Source of the DNA: Hofstenia miamia
Lineage: Eukaryota > Xenacoelomorpha > Acoela > Hofsteniidae
NCBI GenBank assembly: GCA_900660155.1
Contig: CABFPE010000164.1
Location: forward strand, 807,806-871,805
Reading direction: 5' to 3'
Length of the DNA: 64,000 nt
The notes under the pieces were generated by a model. That model was given only the letters and a program-made list of their open reading frames with translations. It ran no database searches and was not told the origin of the DNA. A program made the translations under genes and the position numbers. Shown piece by piece: positions 57,948-64,000 of the stretch (position 1 is the first letter of the stretch; every line of letters begins with the position of its first letter).

Positions 57948-59851
57948 CTAAGTATAGCAAAAGCAAAAGAAGCTGCCTGAATAAATAGAATTTTGAGGAA
58001 TTAGCAAAGTACTGAATTTGGATTCTGTTATATAGCTTTTGTATATTTGGAATTTTCAAGGCCCAGTCTATGTTTGCATTTATAAATATTAATGCTTTTA
58101 CAATATTTTTTGAATGCATAACAAAATTTTTGAAATCCGATAATTCGGCAGTTCAGGCTGTCTTAAATAAGTTGAATCCCTTTCAAATACTAAAGATTTT
58201 AATTTCATAATACTAGAGTGGCAGCAAAATATTATGTTATATATATAATTATTTCTGCATTTACTGAGTAATGCGAAACAAGCCCAGCACCTATATAGTA
58301 TAAATAATGAAAAAAATATTAAATTTTATCCCTCCAAAACGAAATAATAATTTAAATTTAACTAACTGAAGTACAAATCTTAAGAAAACAAACTATTCAT
58401 TTAATCTTATAAAAGGCCGTTTATTGGGTAAGTGCAGAGGGAAAATCACTTATTTCCAGTTATTCCCCCATACTACATGTAAATTGTTTGAGTAAACTAT
58501 GATCCGTTTTAAAAAAGAGTTAATGTTACAATCTCATAACATTATCGTTTTTAAATCGAGAGGCATTTATTAAAATATTTATATTGCTGCATACATTTCT
58601 GTGTTGATAGCGCTTTGAACTAGGGTGATTTCAAAAATTTTATGTGGGCTAACGAAGGGTATACTCATACAAAACTAACAAGGGATATAAGTTTAACAGA
58701 TCAGTAAGCATTTGTTTATGAAAAATGTGCATAAAATTAACTTTCCAAGGCTAATATATTTGTAAATAACGAAATTCAAATTGCATTAATGAAAAATTTT
58801 TCGAGGCATAGCTTACGGTTTTTTAAGCTACATATATAAACGTTTAAATTGTACAAATAATTTCACTAAAGCGAAAAAATTTGATTTCTCAATGTCATTA
58901 GGCCTATTAGGTCATATACTGCTATCCAGACAACTACTAAAGCCTATAGAGTTAATGCAAAATCTGACTTTATTTCTAAATAAGAGTTGTGTATCAATAT
59001 GTATTACAAAACTTATTTATATATTCCCTTGCTAAGTTTCAGGCCAGCTCAAATAAAACGGAATATCTTTATAAAACTATTGAAATTAGGGACTAATTAA
59101 GAATTTCAAAATTATTCAAAACTCCACTGTATTACTTAATTTAAACATATAAAGGCTATTTTTAGTAATATTAAGAAGTTTAATAGTGTTTAAGAATCAC
59201 AAGACAACGAGACTTACACATTAGATAACTATTTATTCAATGCAAGTGGAATCTGTAGTGTTTACTGAATCTGAGTAAACTTTTAGTTAGCTGTAGGCAA
59301 CAATGTTCAATTTTCAAGAGCATAATACAGAACACAACCATGTATACATCGTAGATCTATCTATCTAAATATCAAACTTAAAATATAAAGTAGTGTAGTG
59401 TGACCACTTATCAATCAAATTACATTCAAATGGACTTTCAATAATATTTCTATTTAATTACTTTTACTCTTAATGAATGCAAGTTATCGCGAGTTAAGTT
59501 CAGTCTCATTACGGATTCAAATGTTCGTGCATGAAATGTTTTGTTTGTGTAACAAAATTGCGTAATGGTTGTTGTATTAATTGAATAGAAGTTAATATCA
59601 ATAGAGGTCTACAAAACAGTTTTATTCATTGTTCTTGGTGTATGATGTTCATTAGGATTACTGATTATATTCAGGAAAATGATATACAAACATTAATACT
59701 ACATCCTATCAGATTATATATTACAACTAATTTTAATGTAAAAAGCACGTACAAATTTAAAATTTGACCTCTTTGAGGAAAGTTGTCTCAAAATTAAAAA
59801 TACGGGTTTTGAAAATGTTTTTTTCACGAATTAAATAGTATTATGCAACTA
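57948..59851. other. Non-coding AT-rich stretch
   Basis: No recognisable gene, repeat or RNA. Confidence 0.5.
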
Positions 59852-61432
59852 CAGTACTGGAAAAAAGAATTCAGCCACCCATGATTTGTCATAAATATTT
59901 CCAAGATATTGACTCCAAGAATTTCATAGGTAATCTTAAATTAGATTTGGTGTTGTAGAAAGAGGAATTAATCAATGTTCAGACAAAATTATCACTGTTT
60001 ACTTTAAATCTCAAGGGGAAATTCCACGATGCTTGCGGTTAGCTAATTTTTTCTTGGAAAAATAATCTGTAAATAATTTCATTTGTTGAGCTGTTTTTGT
60101 CTATTTATTTTGAAAATAACTAATAAAAGTCTTTGTTTGCCATATATGATGCCTGGTTAAGTACCTATTGCCATCCGCGATTTTATTATCTCCAAACATT
60201 ATGAAGGGATGAGTCAACGTAATATATCCCAATTTGTAGAGTGACATTGAAGTACTGTCGGGGATATCATCAGACGTTCCACTTCTGACCACATCATTGC
60301 CCCCAAGCCAAAGTACGGAATAACAAAGAAAACTCCATTCAGCTCATGTGTGCCTTTCAAAGCGAAATTCCAGAAACACTTAAAGGGAACTTCACAAGGA
60401 ATGGGTCACCTTGTGACTGCAACAACTGTGTGAAACATCCTGAAGAAGTACTCAATTGGGAATTTTGTGCAAATCAGAAAGTCATTCTCAACTTTAAATC
60501 AAATATTTCGCCCTCAGAGGTGGGCCAAGTTGATGAGAGACAATTCGTCTAAACATTGCTTTAATGATATATTTTCAGATGAGTCAAGGTTTGAGCTATA
60601 CTCATCAAAAATAATATGGATAAAGAGACCAACTGCGCAGAAGTTCAGATTCTTGCCTCAACTTAGTCGAGGGACATGAATTATGGTGGGAAGTCTGTAA
60701 TGGTATGGGGTGCAATATGAAAGTGTGGCCTTCACAAAAGTGTTTACATCACTGGTATTCTCCAAAGCTCTCAATATGCTCGGATTCTAGAAAAGGAACT
60801 CTTGCCACTCCTTACAAGTGATTCAATATATAAGCAGGATGGTGCTCCATTTCATACCTAAAAAGAAATGGTGTTGCTATCCTTGCTGAATGGCCTGGTC
60901 AATCTCCAGATCTTAACATTATCGAAAATATGTGGAAAGAGGTCAAATATCGTATTGGACAGCATACTCTTCACACTGAAGACGAGCTTGTGAAGCGCAA
61001 TAAAAAAAGAATTCTATGCAATTCCTCACAGTCTTATTGAAAGACTTTTCACTTCCATCTCTGATCGCCTTGAAACTGTTTTTCGCTCAAAGGGACACCC
61101 TACAAAATATTAGAAGATAGAATTTTGTTGCTAAGTGCTTATATTGCGTCAATTATTAAATTATGTATCTTATTTTGAATTTACTTTTTTGGATTTGTTC
61201 ATTTGCTAATTTTTTTCAGGTGGCCAAATACATTTTTCCAATACAAGTTTTCAAAATTTGATTAAAAATTAGTAGCCAATTGTTATTCACATATTTTATA
61301 GTATTAGACATACAAATTTTCCTTTCTTAATCAAAGTAACAGCTTAGTTATAATCTTAGGTACACTCTATCCAATGTATGTTCCTTATTTATTCAAAATA
61401 GCAAGGTGGTCAAATACATATTTCCAGTACTG
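59852..61432 (+). mobile_element. Tc1-type DNA transposon, inactive
   Basis: Ends are inverted: CAGTACTGGAAAAA at left and TTTCCAGTACTG at right, both next to TA (59850-59851 and 61433-61434). A second GGTGG(C/T)CAAATACAT...TTTCCA block lies at about 61219, inside the outer one at 61405. This matches the double-repeat (IR/DR) ends of Tc1 elements. A plus-strand transposase fills the centre. Total length of 1.58 kb is standard. Confidence 0.88.
60160..61113 (+). pseudogene. Tc1 transposase, DDE, decayed
   Basis: The N-terminal helix-turn-helix reads IAIRDFIISKHYEGMSQRNI. Then come the linker (IIRRSTSDHI), IFSDESRFELYSSKIIWIKR (first Asp, codon 60578-60580), GGKSVMVWGAI, QDGAPFHT (second Asp, 60838-60840) and WPGQSPDLNIIENMWKEVKY (Glu, 60924-60926). 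It ends LETVFRSKGHPTKY before TAG. The distance from second Asp to Glu is about 28 codons instead of 34, so a short deletion and frameshift removed part of that loop. Several other frameshifts and stops occur. Confidence 0.88.
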
Positions 61433-62098
61433 TATTGATTGGCAAAATGTACACCCATAGTAATTAGTGGCTTGTTGAGTATTAATTTGTTGGCAGTAAG
61501 CTTATTGAGCAAGCAAATTTCAATACAAAGAATGTTAAGGAATAGACATTTAAGCTTAAACAATTTTCTTCATGGTGAATTTCATAGAATTTGCATTCTA
61601 CGTTGAATTCATCATAAGCTAGTTTTATTCATTTACTCAAGAATAGAAGATAGATCTGGTTGATTTATTAGTTTACTGCATGTGAGCTGATTAAGTTTAT
61701 TTACACCCTCACTAAAACAAAAATCTATAAATGTGATAAGCCCCATTTAAATACATGTTCTACCATTTGTAGAAATCACTTACTAATTTATTGTTGCTGT
61801 AGTTTTGGATGACTTTGCTGGCCTATGTCCTGTGTAAACAGATCTTATTGGCAGCCTAGTATTTTGAAACCGATTTATTGAATATGATATTTATGACTTT
61901 AGATTTGAATAATTGATGAGTTTAATTTGTAACAGTGGGATTTTAATCATTAATTTCTTTAACATACTTGCTCTACAAATTGCAATCATTGGAACAAACC
62001 AAAACTAAATTGGTTTTTAAAAAAATCAATTTCAGAACTGTGTTCGCAAGCCACTCATAAATCATGACAATTCAGATCACTTGTTGAGCCTATGTGTG
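61433..62098. other. Non-coding AT-rich stretch
   Basis: Nothing recognisable. Confidence 0.5.
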
Positions 62099-62316
62099 TG
62101 GAATTAGGGGGAGAGACGTCTGAGCCATGACCAAGTTTGTGATCAATAGTGGGACAAAGGTCCTTGAAATTTTGGAAAATATTAAAAAAAATCTAAAAAA
62201 TGCATTTCAACAAATTAATTTAAAATTTTTGGAATATTTTTAATAAACCAATAAAAATCAATTTTAAAGCCTAACAGAGGGGGCTCCACCGTATCACCCT
62301 CTTGCGTACGTCACTG
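62099..62316. mobile_element. hAT-type MITE, copy 3
   Basis: Right end CTTGCGTACGTCACTG (inverted CAGTGACGTACGCAAG) matches copies 1 and 2. The left end (TGGAATTAGGGGG) is shortened or mutated. Perfect 8-bp flanks TATGTGTG at 62091-62098 and 62317-62324 prove an independent insertion. Confidence 0.75.
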
Positions 62317-62610
62317 TATGTGTGACGCCTAGTGGTTTACTAAGAAAACAAAATTCATATTATTAACGTGCCCAGCATGGAATGGCTCTTGCTCTTTGTT
62401 GATTGGCTATTAAATCGAATGCGTAGAAAATCTAGATAACATTTATAAACCAAGCTCCATCGTTTCTTGATAGATGATGAGTTTGAGATGTCCGTAGCAG
62501 TTTTTATATTAATTTGCAGCTATATATTAAACGTAATATTTAAGTTCAATCACTACAAAATATGGAAATTTGTATTCTCTTCATATATTTAGAGGTTTAG
62601 ATATATTTAG

Positions 62611-62641
<31 letters not shown>

Positions 62642-63279
62642 GATTAGTAAATTTCGATTTGAAAATGCACGTATGCTTGGAACTTAAATAAAACTTAGTG
62701 GTAACTACAGCCTATAGTCTATAGGATTAGATGAGAGTCTGGCTTTAAAAATTTCCTCACAGCAAATCATTGTACAGAAATTTAAAAAATATTTTAAAAA
62801 TTCCCAATTTGCATATTGTTAGAAAAATGGATGTTTTTGCTTGATTATTAATCTGCACTGCAACTGGATTACTTCAAAAGTACGAATGCTGCACCTAACT
62901 AGAAAATAAATAGAATTTCTAAAAATATTTAATTATCTTTGGTATTTATTATTTCTGTACTTTTCCTGGATTCTGGTCTGAGTTCTGGCCTAGTACATAT
63001 TATCAAATGGTCCATTTTTATACATGGCTGGTAGCCACGTCATATAGTGTGTCTGACCGATTTTTCAAAATATTTCTGAAATTAGTTTTTCGAAACTGAT
63101 TGTTAAAATTAGTATGCCTCCGCATTTATATGTAGAACATAGCTTTTCAATTATCTACCGAATAAATAAGTAAATAAGTTTTTAATATATTAATTTAGAC
63201 TAAAAATGCACCTGCATTAAATTATATATTAGCTTGAAATAACTGAAATCATTAAAGTTTCAAGATAAGAATAAACTAA
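62317..63279. other. Non-coding stretch with a TA microsatellite
   Basis: TA run at 62610-62638. No gene. Confidence 0.5.
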
Positions 63280-64000
63280 TGTAACATCCTCTACCAGGTA
63301 TTATCACTGTTTATCTACTGTTACTATATAACGTTAGCTGTGTTATTGCGGGTAAGGATTTACTTGTTATTACTGCTTGACTAGTTTCTTCTGTTAACTT
63401 ATGTAACCTAGGAATAACTGTTCACTTTTTAGGTGACGAAGCCATGCGGTAATCTCTGCAAATATCTTCTGAGGGGCATCTGCCCGAAGCGGATCTCCAC
63501 ATCCAGTTTCACCACTCCATCCGATGGTTGAGTGCCACTTCTCAGCTCAATTGATATAGCTTATGTGTACCCTACTTTAGCCCAGTGCTTACTCAAGGCA
63601 CGACATAATTCGACTTATACTCTATTATGTGAAAGTGTTATATCGATTTTCAACCTGAATTGTTACTAGTTACATGTAGCCATTACCGAAATATATTGGC
63701 TTATTTAAAAATATTCTGTTCGAACAACTTCCTAACCTACATTTATAATTTACTACATGTACGGTCACTTTATCAGTCAATTATAGGTCATTAATTTGGA
63801 TCTAAAATAATACTAATATAATTCCTAGAGTTTGGTCATCCAACCATTTGTTGACAATTAATTATTTAATACATGTAGAAATGAAATGCTAGTCGGCTAA
63901 TCGCGAGAAAAACCCCTATACCTAGCATATGTGCACTTTCATGATCTGGCACAGAGACCCTAGAATCGTTCCCTGTGATGTATCCAGACCACTACTAAAC
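63280..64000 (-). repeat. LTR, copy 7, cut by the window end
   Basis: Begins TGTAACATCCTCTACCAGG in plus orientation with intact TG. It keeps blocks that are eroded elsewhere (GCATCTGCCCGAAGCGGATC, CTCAGCTCAA). It runs beyond the window and is the least decayed copy by eye. No primer site lies on its left, so it is a solo LTR or a 3' LTR. Confidence 0.85.

Noticed and set aside
1-64000. tRNA, rRNA or other structured RNA genes
   Set aside because: I looked for tRNA B-box-like GTTCGA words and rRNA-like GC-rich blocks and found no convincing candidate.

Overview
This is AT-rich eukaryotic DNA, almost certainly from an invertebrate animal nuclear genome. The evidence is long non-coding stretches, exons with conserved GT/AG borders and phases, a solute-carrier-like transporter, a CR1-like LINE fragment, and many Gypsy LTR, Tc1/mariner, piggyBac and MITE remnants. 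Nothing fixes the species. No operons, rRNA, tRNA or CRISPR arrays were seen. Single-N junctions (2640, 4242, 45044, 48979, 50855, 57371) and one 155-N gap show a scaffolded draft. Four of the six single-N junctions border near-identical copies of neighbouring sequence, so some apparent repeats are probably unmerged contig ends or haplotigs.

Layout. 1-4.8 kb: a duplicated 1.6-kb contig carrying a palindromic MITE with 9-bp target duplications, placed inside a mariner-like element with matching terminal inverted repeats (2541-4799). 5.7-6.9 kb: a minus-strand major-facilitator transporter (SLC18B1-like) with one frameshift and one in-frame stop. 7.2-9.8 kb: a decayed minus-strand Gypsy element. 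15.0-16.0 kb: a solo LTR of the dominant LTR family (4-bp TSDs, conserved TATA block). 17.7-21.2 kb: two exons of an unrecognised multi-pass membrane protein. 22.6-25.2 kb: a complete but dead piggyBac element. 25.2-35.6 kb: a nest of the same LTR family with two Gypsy bodies in opposite orientation. 36.6-37.0 kb: a MITE flanked by TTAA. 37.6-42.0 kb: three diverged ~1-kb tandem units with a transposase fragment between units 1 and 2. 42.4-43.7 kb: hAT-type MITEs. 44-51.7 kb: direct and inverted repeats carrying remnants of an SGNH-hydrolase-like protein. 52.5-56.4 kb: a second and third copy of the multi-pass membrane gene, partly decayed. 57.1-57.4 kb: a LINE reverse-transcriptase scrap. 57.6-57.8 kb: one candidate host exon. 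59.9-61.4 kb: a Tc1 element. 62.1-62.3 kb: a third hAT-type MITE. 63.3 kb to the end: the youngest-looking LTR.

Most of the window is transposon debris. The best candidates for undescribed host biology are the duplicated multi-pass membrane gene (copy 1 at 17.7-21.2 kb, copies 2 and 3 at 52.8-56.4 kb), whose copies share exon borders and intron phase, and the unrecognised exon at 57622-57788. The transporter may be a real gene with sequence errors or a young pseudogene.
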